A stretch of DNA of 64,000 nucleotides from Bacteroidaceae bacterium. GTDB lineage: Bacteria > Bacteroidota > Bacteroidia > Bacteroidales > Bacteroidaceae. Where the stretch lies: NCBI GenBank assembly GCA_017470425.1, contig JAFUYT010000028.1:1-64000 (forward strand), given 5' to 3'. Below are positions 40,272-48,083 of this stretch, piece by piece. The translations under genes were made by a program, and so were the position numbers. The notes below the pieces were generated by a model that searched no databases, was not told the origin of the DNA, and saw only the letters and a list, made by a program, of their open reading frames with translations. Position 1 is the first letter of the stretch; each line of letters opens with the position of its first letter.

Positions 40272-43139
40272 ATGAAACTGTTCTTACTCGACGCCTACGC
40301 GCTCATCTACCGTGCCTACTACGGCTTTATCAAGAACCCTCGCATCAACAGCAAGGGTGAAAACGTCTCTGCCATCTTCGGTTTCTTCAACACGCTGGAG
40401 GAGGTGCTCCGCAAGGAGTCGCCGACGCATCTCGGCGTAGCCTTCGACCCCCACGGCGGCACGTTCCGCCACAAGGCCTACCCGCCCTATAAGGCACAGC
40501 GCGAGGAGACACCGGAGGGCATCCGCTTCGGCGTACCGATCATCAAGGAGCTCCTCCAGGCCTACCGCATCCCCATCCTGGAGGTGGCGGGCTACGAGGC
40601 CGACGATGTCATCGGCACCCTCGCCGCACAGGCCGAGGCGCAGGGAATCACGACCTATATGATGACGCCCGACAAGGACTACGGGCAGTTGGTGTCGCCG
40701 CACGTGAGTATGTTCAAACCGCGCTCCATGGGTCCCGGCTTTGACATCCTCGGTCCCGAAGAGGTATGCAAGAAATGGGGCATCGAGCGCCCCGCGCAGG
40801 TGGTAGATATCCTGGGACTGATGGGCGATGCCTCGGACAACATCCCTGGCTGTCCTGGTGTCGGTGAGAAGACGGCGATGACGCTCATCCAGCAGTTCGG
40901 CAGCATCGAGGGTCTCCTCGCCCACACCGACCAACTCAAGGGCAAGCAGCGCGAGAAGGTGGAGATGAACCGCGAGCAGATTGAGCTCTCACGCTGGCTC
41001 GCGCAGATCGTCACCGACGTGCCCATCACCCTGGACATGGACGCCCTCGCCGTCAGCGAGCCCGACCGCGAGACGCTCGTCCGCCGATTCGAGGAGCTGG
41101 AGATGCGGAGCTTTGTGGAAAGGTTCGCACAGGCCCAGTCCCAACCCCAGACTCTCCCCCCGCCCTCCAGCCTCACCCCTAACCCCTCTCCAAAGGGCGA
41201 GGGGAACTTTAGGAGGGAGCGGTCACCTAAGGCTGCTGAGGGACAGCTGGATCTCTTCGGGGAGCCAGTTGGGGAGGAAAGGACGACTGGGGAGCCTAAG
41301 AAGTCTATAGAAGCTATGGTATCTATAGAATCTATAGAGACTATAGCCAACTACCAGCTCATCGACACCCCCGCCTCGCGCGCGAACCTTATTAATATAT
41401 TGCTGGCGGCGAAGGAGGTGTCGGTGGATACCGAGACAACTTCGACGGAGGCCATTGATGCGGAGCTGGTGGGACTGAGCTTCGCTGTCAAGGAAGGCGA
41501 GGGCTACTACGTGCCCATCCCCGCCGACCGCGCTGCGGCGCAGGCCATCGTGGAGGAGTTCCGCTGCATCTACGAGGATGAGAAAATCCTGAAGGTGGGC
41601 CAGAACCTGAAGTACGACCTGATGGTGCTCGCCGGCTACGGCATCGAGCTGCGCGGTCCGATGTTCGACACGATGATTGCGCACTACGTCCTGCAACCCG
41701 AGATGCACCACGGCATGGACTACCTCGCCGAGGTCTATCTCCACTACAAGACCATCCACATCGACGAGCTCATCGGCCCGAAGGAGCGCGGCAAGGTGCA
41801 GAAGTCGATGCGCGACGTACCGCCCGCCGAGGTGTGCCCCTACGCCGCCGAGGATGCCGACATCACCCTGCGCCTGAAGAACATCTTCCTGCCGATGCTA
41901 CAGGCAGAAGGCTCCTGGGAGCTCTTCCGCGACATCGAGATGCCGCTAATGCCCGTGCTCGCCGCGATAGAGCTCACGGGCGTGCGCATCAACACCGAGG
42001 CGCTACAGCAGGTGGGCGAACAGCACACACGCGAGATGCTGGACATCGAACGCGAGATCTATGCGCTCGCGGGCGAGGAGTTCAACATCCAGTCGCCGCG
42101 CCAGGTGGGACAGCTCCTCTTCGAGAAACTGCAACTCGACCCGAAAGCCAAGAAGACGCGCACGGGACAGTACGTCACCAGCGAGGAGGTGCTGGAGCGC
42201 CTGCGCACGAAGCACCCCATCGTGGAGCGCATCCTGGCCTACCGCGGCAAGCGCAAGCTCTTAGGCACCTATATCGAGGCGCTGCCCAAGCTCATCAATC
42301 CCCGCACGGGCCATATCCACACCTCTTTCAACCAGACGATCACCGCCACGGGACGCCTCTCCAGCTCCAACCCGAACCTGCAGAACATCCCCGTGCGGTC
42401 GGCCGACGGCAAGGAGATCCGTAAGGTGTTCATCCCCGAGGAGGGGCAGCTCTTCTTCTCGGCCGATTACTCACAGATCGAGCTCCGCATCATGGCACAC
42501 CTCAGCGGCGACGAGGGCCTCATCGAGGACTTCCGCCTCGGCCATGACATTCACGCCGCCACTGCCGCCAAGATCTTCCATAAGGGTATCGAAGAGGTGA
42601 CGCGCGAGGAGCGCAGCCGCGCCAAGACCGCCAACTTCGGCATCATCTACGGCATCACCGCCTTCGGCCTCACCGAGCGCTTAGGCATCAGCCGCAGCGA
42701 GGCGAAGGAGCTCATCGACAACTACTTCCTGACCTATCCGCGCGTGCACGCCTACATGCAGGAGAGCATCGACCACGCCCGCCAGAAGGGCTACACCGAG
42801 ACCGTCTGCCACCGGCGCTGCTACCTGCGCGACATCAACTCCGCCAACGCCACCGTGCGCGGCTTCGCCGAGCGCAACGCCATCAACGCCCCCATCCAGG
42901 GGTCGGCGGCTGACATCATCAAGATTGCAATGATCCACATCTTCCGCCGCTTCCGCGAGGAAGGGCTACGCTCGAAGATGATCCTGCAGGTGCACGACGA
43001 ACTCAACTTCACCGTGCTCCCCGAAGAGCGGGAGCGCGTGGAGTCCATCGTGATCAGTGAGATGCAGGCGGCCTTCGCGATGCTCGTGCCGCTTGTAGCC
43101 GACTCCGGCTGGGGCGAGAACTGGCTCGAGGCACATTAA
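40272..43139 (+). CDS. polA: DNA polymerase I
   Basis: Replication and repair polymerase that removes RNA primers and fills gaps. The 955-aa protein has the 5' nuclease domain (1 to about 290; FLLDAYALIYRAYYG, EADDVIGTLA, MGDASDNIPG), a 3'-5' exonuclease domain with intact DxE (VSVDTETTST, about 378) and the polymerase domain with motifs A (FFSADYSQIELRIMAHLSGD), B (RSRAKTANFGIIYG) and C (LQVHDELNF). ATG 40272 follows directly after the mirror promoter; an upstream start would translate the promoter. The linker between nuclease and exonuclease domains holds two repeat-derived stretches: LTPNPSPKGEGNF (about 300) and SIEAMVSIESIETIANYQ (about 346). Confidence 0.97.
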   Translation: MKLFLLDAYALIYRAYYGFIKNPRINSKGENVSAIFGFFNTLEEVLRKESPTHLGVAFDPHGGTFRHKAYPPYKAQREETPEGIRFGVPIIKELLQAYRIPILEVAGYEADDVIGTLAAQAEAQGITTYMMTPDKDYGQLVSPHVSMFKPRSMGPGFDILGPEEVCKKWGIERPAQVVDILGLMGDASDNIPGCPGVGEKTAMTLIQQFGSIEGLLAHTDQLKGKQREKVEMNREQIELSRWLAQIVTDVPITLDMDALAVSEPDRETLVRRFEELEMRSFVERFAQAQSQPQTLPPPSSLTPNPSPKGEGNFRRERSPKAAEGQLDLFGEPVGEERTTGEPKKSIEAMVSIESIETIANYQLIDTPASRANLINILLAAKEVSVDTETTSTEAIDAELVGLSFAVKEGEGYYVPIPADRAAAQAIVEEFRCIYEDEKILKVGQNLKYDLMVLAGYGIELRGPMFDTMIAHYVLQPEMHHGMDYLAEVYLHYKTIHIDELIGPKERGKVQKSMRDVPPAEVCPYAAEDADITLRLKNIFLPMLQAEGSWELFRDIEMPLMPVLAAIELTGVRINTEALQQVGEQHTREMLDIEREIYALAGEEFNIQSPRQVGQLLFEKLQLDPKAKKTRTGQYVTSEEVLERLRTKHPIVERILAYRGKRKLLGTYIEALPKLINPRTGHIHTSFNQTITATGRLSSSNPNLQNIPVRSADGKEIRKVFIPEEGQLFFSADYSQIELRIMAHLSGDEGLIEDFRLGHDIHAATAAKIFHKGIEEVTREERSRAKTANFGIIYGITAFGLTERLGISRSEAKELIDNYFLTYPRVHAYMQESIDHARQKGYTETVCHRRCYLRDINSANATVRGFAERNAINAPIQGSAADIIKIAMIHIFRRFREEGLRSKMILQVHDELNFTVLPEERERVESIVISEMQAAFAMLVPLVADSGWGENWLEAH
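41172..41204. repeat. GC-rich palindromic repeat inside polA
   Basis: CTCACCCCTAACCCCTCTCC ... AAAGGGCGAGGGG; same family as the copies in ino1 and the Nudix gene. Read in frame as TPNPSPKGEGN. Confidence 0.8.
41304..41349. repeat. TCTATAGA word repeat inside polA
   Basis: Four to five TCTATAG/AGCTATGG palindromic words in tandem, read in frame as SIEAMVSIESIETIA. The word TCTATAGAG also occurs in array 1 and upstream of upp. Confidence 0.7.
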
Positions 43140-43162
43140 GCCCCGGGAACCGGCACGGCTCC

Positions 43163-43648
43163 TTACGCCTCGCCTTTCCAGAGACGATAGGGGTACTGGC
43201 GCAGGTGAGCGTTGTAGTAGCGGCGGTCCCCCGTCACCTCGTCGCCGAGGAAGTCGGGACGCTGGAAGGGCTCGTCGGGCGCCGACAGCTCCACCTCGGC
43301 CATCACCAGGCCTTCGTTGTCGCCAAAGAACTCATCGACCTCGAAGACATGGCCGTCGGCCATCCGCACCAGCCACCGTTCCTTCTGCACCATACCCGGC
43401 TCGCAGAGCTGCATCAGCTCGCGGGCGTCGGCCATCGCCACCTCGGTCTCGAACTCGTAGCGGCTGAGACCGCCGTCGCGGCTCGGCCCTTTGATGGTCA
43501 GATAGCCGCGGTCGCCACGGATGCGCACGCGCACCGTGTGTCCCTTGCCCGACGAGATATAACCTTGCTCTATGCGCGTGTGCTCGTAGGCCAGCGCCTT
43601 GAAGCTGTCATCGCGGACACGGAACTTACGTTCTATCTCCTGTGCCAT
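43163..43648 (-). CDS. CYTH domain protein (triphosphate tunnel enzyme)
   Basis: The 161-aa protein opens with the family signature QEIERKFRV (ExExK) and alternates basic and acidic strands (HTVRVRIRGDRGYLTIKG, YEFETEVAM, WLVRMADGHVFEVDEF) as expected for an eight-strand tunnel that binds triphosphate. Family members are inorganic triphosphatases, thiamine triphosphatases or class IV adenylate cyclases; the stand-alone short form suggests triphosphatase. The ATG overlaps the stop of the small membrane protein gene upstream (TGATG), so they are coupled. Confidence 0.88.
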   Translation of the reverse strand: MAQEIERKFRVRDDSFKALAYEHTRIEQGYISSGKGHTVRVRIRGDRGYLTIKGPSRDGGLSRYEFETEVAMADARELMQLCEPGMVQKERWLVRMADGHVFEVDEFFGDNEGLVMAEVELSAPDEPFQRPDFLGDEVTGDRRYYNAHLRQYPYRLWKGEA

Positions 43649-43794
43649 CAGGCGTACATCAACAGGTATCCGAAGAAGATGACGAGGAAGAAGACCAGAA
43701 GGCCTCCGATGATCCAGTTGATGACGCGCTTTGCCTGGCGCTCTTCGCGTGCGGCTTTCTTCGCGGCACGCATTTCTTTCTTTGCTTTACTCAT
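43648..43794 (-). CDS. Small single-span membrane protein (48 aa)
   Basis: The product begins MSKAKKEMRAAKKAAREERQ, a strongly basic cytosolic N-terminus, followed by one hydrophobic helix (WIIGGLLVFFLVIFFGYLLM) and ending MYA. Its stop codon overlaps the start of the CYTH gene. It lies 44 bp downstream of prfB on the same strand. Function unknown; the clear topology and coupling support a real gene. Confidence 0.7.
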   Translation of the reverse strand: MSKAKKEMRAAKKAAREERQAKRVINWIIGGLLVFFLVIFFGYLLMYA

Positions 43795-43838
43795 TATTTT
43801 TAAATTTTTGATAAGGCTTCTAAGGCGGCTGGGGGAAG

Positions 43839-44954
43839 CTATGCTTCCTCGCCGCCAAATTCCATGAGGTAGGCTTTGATGAAGGCATCAATCTTGCCGT
43901 CCATGACGCCGCCGACGTCCGAGGTCTGGTAGCCAGTGCGGTGGTCCTTGACGCGGCGGTCGTCGAAGACATAGGAGCGGATCTGTGAACCCCACTCGAT
44001 CTTCTTCTTGCCGGCTTCCACCTTCGCCTGCTCCGCCATGCGGTGCTTCAGCTCCTTGTCATAGAGCATGGAACGCAAGAGGCGCAGGGCATTCTCCTTG
44101 TTCTTGGGCTGGTCGCGCGTCTCGGTGTTCTCGATGAGGATCTCCTCCTCCTCACCCGTGTAGGGGTCTTTATATTGGTAGCGCAGGCGCACGCCCGACT
44201 CCACCTTGTTCACGTTCTGACCACCGGCGCCGCTGCTGCGGAAGGTGTCCCACGAGATGCGGGCCTGCTCGATGTTCACCTCGATGGTGTCATCGACGAG
44301 GGGCGTCACGAAGACCGACGCGAACGACGTCATGCGCTTGCCCTGCGCGTTGTAGGGCGACACGCGCACCAGACGGTGCACGCCGTTCTCACCCTTGAGG
44401 TAGCCGTAGGCATCCTCGCCCATGATCTCCAGGGTGCAAGACTTGATACCAGCATCGTCGGCCTCTAAGAGGTTGCTGACGACGCACTTGTAGCCGCTCT
44501 GCTCCGCCCATCGCATATACATACGCATGAGCATCTGAGCCCAGTCCTGTGCCTCGGTGCCTCCGGCTCCGGAGTTGATTTTCAGGACGGCGTCCATCGC
44601 ATCCTCCTCACGGCGGAGCATATTGCGGAGCTCCAGATTCTCGATGGCATCCTTGGTTCTGGCGTAGATGTCATCCACCTCCTGCTCGGTGACGAGTTCC
44701 TCCTTATAGAAGTCGAAGGCCGTGGCGAGCTCGTCGGCCAGTGTGCGCACCTCGGCGTAGCCCTTGATCCATTTCTCCAGGCCCTTGACCTTTTTCATCT
44801 GTTCCTCAGCGCGCTTGGCATCCTCCCAGAAGTCGGGGGCCTGCGTGCGCAGCTGTTCTTCCTCATACTCCATCTGCTTGCGGGGTATGTCGAGGTACTT
44901 ATTGAGCGCTTCGACGCGCTCCTGTGTTTCTTTCAGTTGTTCTGCTGTAATCAT
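43839..44954 (-). CDS. prfB: Peptide chain release factor 2
   Basis: Ends translation at UGA and UAA codons. The 371-aa protein has the GGQ motif in RSSGAGGQNVNKVESGVRLR (about 240-259) and the codon-recognition region (VSPYNAQGKRMTSFASVFV), where the RF2 SPF tripeptide appears as SPY. The reading frame is continuous from ATG 44954, so the autoregulatory +1 frameshift known from E. coli is absent. The start overlaps the stop of the acyl-CoA ligase gene by 4 bp. Confidence 0.95.
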   Translation of the reverse strand: MITAEQLKETQERVEALNKYLDIPRKQMEYEEEQLRTQAPDFWEDAKRAEEQMKKVKGLEKWIKGYAEVRTLADELATAFDFYKEELVTEQEVDDIYARTKDAIENLELRNMLRREEDAMDAVLKINSGAGGTEAQDWAQMLMRMYMRWAEQSGYKCVVSNLLEADDAGIKSCTLEIMGEDAYGYLKGENGVHRLVRVSPYNAQGKRMTSFASVFVTPLVDDTIEVNIEQARISWDTFRSSGAGGQNVNKVESGVRLRYQYKDPYTGEEEEILIENTETRDQPKNKENALRLLRSMLYDKELKHRMAEQAKVEAGKKKIEWGSQIRSYVFDDRRVKDHRTGYQTSDVGGVMDGKIDAFIKAYLMEFGGEEA

Positions 44955-46759
44955 TCTGCATACATCTTATCGATGAGGACTTTGTAGTTCTTGGCGATGA
45001 CCGGTCGCTTGATCTTCAGGGTGTTCGTGAGCTCACCGCGTTCCAAGGAGAAGGGAGCGGGCAGGAGCGTGATGCGCTTGACCTGCTCATAGTGTGCGAA
45101 CTCCTGCTGGAGCGTCTCGATGCGGTCGAGCACCATCTTCGTGACGAGCGGGTTGCTGCACAGCTCCTCGCGGGAGTTGAAGGCCACGGCATTGTCGCGT
45201 GCCCACTGCTCCAACAGTTTGTAGTCGGGGATCACGAGAGCCGAGACGAACTTACGCTCGTCGGCGATGATGGCGATCTCGTCGATGTAGCGATCCACCA
45301 CGAACTTCGACTCCAGCGCCTGCGGCGAGATATACTTGCCGTTGCTGGTCTTGAAGAGGTCTTTGATGCGATCCGTCAGATAGAGCTCACCGTTCTTAAG
45401 GTAGCCGCTGTCCCCCGTATGGAACCATCCGTCGGCATCGATGGCCTGCGCCGTAATCTCCGCCTTGCGGTAGTAGCCCTTGGTGATGGTGTCACCCTTC
45501 AGCAGGATCTCATTGTTCTCGCCGAAGCTGATCTCGATGCCGTCCAGCACACGCCCCACGGAGCCCACGCTCACGGGCGAGTCGTGCCAGTCACAGGAGA
45601 CGGTGGCCGTCGTCTCGGTGAGGCCGTAGCCCGCCGTCATGTTGATGCCGCAGGAGTGCACGAACTCCTCCACCTCGCGTGGGATGGCAGCGCCGGCGGT
45701 GGGGAAGAAATGCGCGTTCTCCAAGCCGAGCGTCTTCTTCAGCAGCGAGATGATGGTCTTCTCGTAAAACAGATAGCGGAGCTTCAGCGGGAGAGGCGCG
45801 ATGAGGCCCCGCATCTTGTAATCCACGTTGTAGCGCTTGCCCACGGCCAGCGCGTCGAGCATCAGCTTGCGCTGCATCGCGCTGCTGGACGCAATCTTCT
45901 CCTGCACGCCGGAATAGACCTTCTCCCAGAAGCGGGGCACGGCGGCCATACAGGTGGGGTGCACCTCGCGCAGCGTCATCTGGATGTCCTGCGGACGCAG
46001 GTTGATGGCCAGCTGTGCGCCACGGCTCAGACACCAGTAGCTCCAGGCGCGCTCAAAGACATGCGTGAAGGGCAGGAAGCACATGATGACATCCTGGTCG
46101 GAGAGGTGCATCACATGGTCATTGGCAGGGATGGCGGCAGCGTACATCCGGTAAGTCAGCATGACGCCCTTGGAGACACCCGTCGTGCCACTCGTGTAAA
46201 GAATATTGGCCACGTCATCCGGCTGCACGGCAGCTGCGCGCCGCGCCGCCTCCTCGGCAAAGGGATAGCCGGCACCCAGCCGCAGGAACTCGTCGAAGTA
46301 GAGCGAAATCTGATCCTGCGGGTTCTTCTCGACGGTGCGGTCGAAGATGACGAGGCGCTCCAGCGTCGGACACATCTTCAGGACGCGGAAGGCGGTGTCG
46401 TACTGGTACTGCTCGCCGACGAAGACGAAGCGGATGGAGGCGTCGTTGATCATGTACTGGATCTGCGCCTCGCTGCTCGTGGCATAGAAGGGGATGCTGA
46501 CGGTGCGGATGCCGTAGGCGCCGAAATCCACGCAGAGGCTCTCGGGCTTGTTCTGCGAGAAGACGGCGATGTTCTCCTGCTCGCCGACGCCCAGCTTCAG
46601 CAACGCATTACTCACCAGCGCCACGCGCTTTGAAAATTCATTCCATGAGATGGTCTTCCAGACAGCCGTGGAATAGTCACGGTAACTCAGCGCCGTGCGC
46701 TCGCCATAGACCTTGGCCTGCTCGTGAATGAGCACGGAAAGAGGAGACTTGTTCAGCAT
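44951..46759 (-). CDS. Long-chain fatty acid-CoA ligase (AMP-binding)
   Basis: The 602-aa ANL-superfamily enzyme adenylates a fatty acid and transfers it to CoA. It shows the P-loop-like motif ILYTSGTTGVSKGVMLT (about 186-202), the A5 region TAGYGLTETTATVSC, and A7/A8 regions GWFHTGDSGYLKNGELYLTD and RIKDLFKTSNGKYISPQ with the hinge. Length and motifs fit FadD/FAA-like long-chain ligases. A -7 box at 46781-46788 precedes it. It is cotranscribed and translationally coupled with prfB, an odd pairing functionally. Confidence 0.93.
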   Translation of the reverse strand: MLNKSPLSVLIHEQAKVYGERTALSYRDYSTAVWKTISWNEFSKRVALVSNALLKLGVGEQENIAVFSQNKPESLCVDFGAYGIRTVSIPFYATSSEAQIQYMINDASIRFVFVGEQYQYDTAFRVLKMCPTLERLVIFDRTVEKNPQDQISLYFDEFLRLGAGYPFAEEAARRAAAVQPDDVANILYTSGTTGVSKGVMLTYRMYAAAIPANDHVMHLSDQDVIMCFLPFTHVFERAWSYWCLSRGAQLAINLRPQDIQMTLREVHPTCMAAVPRFWEKVYSGVQEKIASSSAMQRKLMLDALAVGKRYNVDYKMRGLIAPLPLKLRYLFYEKTIISLLKKTLGLENAHFFPTAGAAIPREVEEFVHSCGINMTAGYGLTETTATVSCDWHDSPVSVGSVGRVLDGIEISFGENNEILLKGDTITKGYYRKAEITAQAIDADGWFHTGDSGYLKNGELYLTDRIKDLFKTSNGKYISPQALESKFVVDRYIDEIAIIADERKFVSALVIPDYKLLEQWARDNAVAFNSREELCSNPLVTKMVLDRIETLQQEFAHYEQVKRITLLPAPFSLERGELTNTLKIKRPVIAKNYKVLIDKMYAE

Positions 46760-46780
46760 AGTTCTTCGGTTTTAGTGCGA

Positions 46781-46788
46781 CAAAGGTA
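46781..46788 (-). promoter_or_regulatory. -7 box of the acyl-CoA ligase - prfB operon
   Basis: TACCTTTG on the minus strand, 22 bp before the ATG. Confidence 0.6.
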
Positions 46789-46862
46789 GTTATAATTTAC
46801 GATTTAAGGTTTACAAAATACAATTTATCTTCCTTTTTGTACCGTTTTTTATCGGAAAGCAC

Positions 46863-46871
46863 TATCTTTGC
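46863..46871 (+). promoter_or_regulatory. -7 box of the M20 deacylase gene
   Basis: TATCTTTGC, 22 bp before the ATG at 46893; divergent from the acyl-CoA ligase promoter. Confidence 0.65.
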
Positions 46872-46892
46872 GCCCAAAAAGGAAACGCAATC

Positions 46893-48020
46893 ATGCCCGA
46901 CACCGAACTCCTGACCGCCGAGGCGCTGGATTTGCTGCAACGCCTCATCGCCACGCCGCGCACCAGCCGCAACGAAACGGCAGCGGCCGACATTCTCGCC
47001 CATTTCATCGGGACGAAGCAGCGCGACGCCCAGCACCGCGAGCGCTTCACCCTCCAGCGCGAGGCCAACAACATCTGGTGCATCGCCGCCGGCTACGATG
47101 CCGCACGCCCCACGCTGCTGCTGAACGCGCACATCGACACGGTGAAACCCGTGGCCGCCTGGCAGCGCGACCCGTTCACGCCCGTCCTTGAGGGCGACCG
47201 CCTCTACGGCCTCGGCAGCAACGACGACGGCGCTTCGCTCGTGAGTCTCTGGCAGACCTTCCACGTCCTATGCGCGCGCCCGCAATCCTATAATCTCATC
47301 TTCCTGGCCTCCGCCGAGGAGGAGGTGTCGGGGCACGACGGCATCGAGCGCGCCATCCCCCTGCTGCCCCACATCGACGTGGCACTCGTGGGAGAACCCA
47401 CGGGGATGCAGCCCGCCATCGCCGAGAAAGGGCTGATGGTGCTCGACGTCACGGCCTGCGGCAAGGCAGGCCATGCCGCCCGCGAGGAGGGCATCAACGC
47501 CATCTACCGCGCCCTGCCCGACATCGAGTGGTTCCGCAGCTACCGCTTCCCGCAGGAGTCGTCGCTGCTGGGACCCGTGAAGATGAGCGTCACCGTCATT
47601 CAGGCCGGCACCCAGCACAACGTCGTGCCCGACCGCTGCACCTTCACGGTGGATGTGCGGTCCAACGAATGTTACTCCAACGAGACCCTCTACGAGGAGA
47701 TATGCCGCCACGTGCATAGCGACGTGCAGGCACGCTCCTTCCGCCTGAACTCCTCGCACATCGACCGCGAGCACCCGCTCGTGCAGCGCGCCATCGCCCT
47801 GGGCCCCGCCCCCGACGGGAGGCCCCGCACGCCCTTCGGCTCCCCCACCCTCTCCGACCAGAGCCTCATGCCGTGGCCATCGCTGAAGATGGGACCCGGC
47901 GACAGCGCACGCAGCCACACGGCCGACGAATACATCCGTCCGCAGGAGATCGAGGGAGCCATCCGCGACTACCTCACGATGCTCGACGGCCTGCAACTGC
48001 ACGGAAAGATGAACTTTTAG
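46893..48020 (+). CDS. M20 family deacylase (acetylornithine/succinylcitrulline deacetylase-like)
   Basis: The 375-aa metallopeptidase-fold enzyme has the metal ligands in LLLNAHIDTVKP (His/Asp), GLGSNDDGASL (bridging Asp), ASAEEEVSGHDG (catalytic Glu) and ALVGEPTG. The family includes ArgE. In Bacteroidota the arginine pathway runs through N-succinylated intermediates and this relative removes the succinyl group at the citrulline stage, so that is the likely step. With argH at 17805 it completes arginine formation. Normal length, no signal peptide, own promoter. Confidence 0.85.
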   Translation: MPDTELLTAEALDLLQRLIATPRTSRNETAAADILAHFIGTKQRDAQHRERFTLQREANNIWCIAAGYDAARPTLLLNAHIDTVKPVAAWQRDPFTPVLEGDRLYGLGSNDDGASLVSLWQTFHVLCARPQSYNLIFLASAEEEVSGHDGIERAIPLLPHIDVALVGEPTGMQPAIAEKGLMVLDVTACGKAGHAAREEGINAIYRALPDIEWFRSYRFPQESSLLGPVKMSVTVIQAGTQHNVVPDRCTFTVDVRSNECYSNETLYEEICRHVHSDVQARSFRLNSSHIDREHPLVQRAIALGPAPDGRPRTPFGSPTLSDQSLMPWPSLKMGPGDSARSHTADEYIRPQEIEGAIRDYLTMLDGLQLHGKMNF

Positions 48021-48053
48021 GCGACAATCCATCTGTATTCAAAGAAAAGGTTG

Positions 48054-48062
48054 TACATTTGC
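48054..48062 (+). promoter_or_regulatory. -7 box of the DPP IV gene
   Basis: TACATTTGC, 21 bp before the ATG at 48084. Confidence 0.6.
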
Positions 48063-48083
48063 GGCAAAATTACATCACCATAC

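Noticed and set aside
43839..44954. Programmed +1 frameshift in prfB
   Set aside because: The reading frame is continuous from the ATG; no in-frame TGA or shift site is seen in the early codons.
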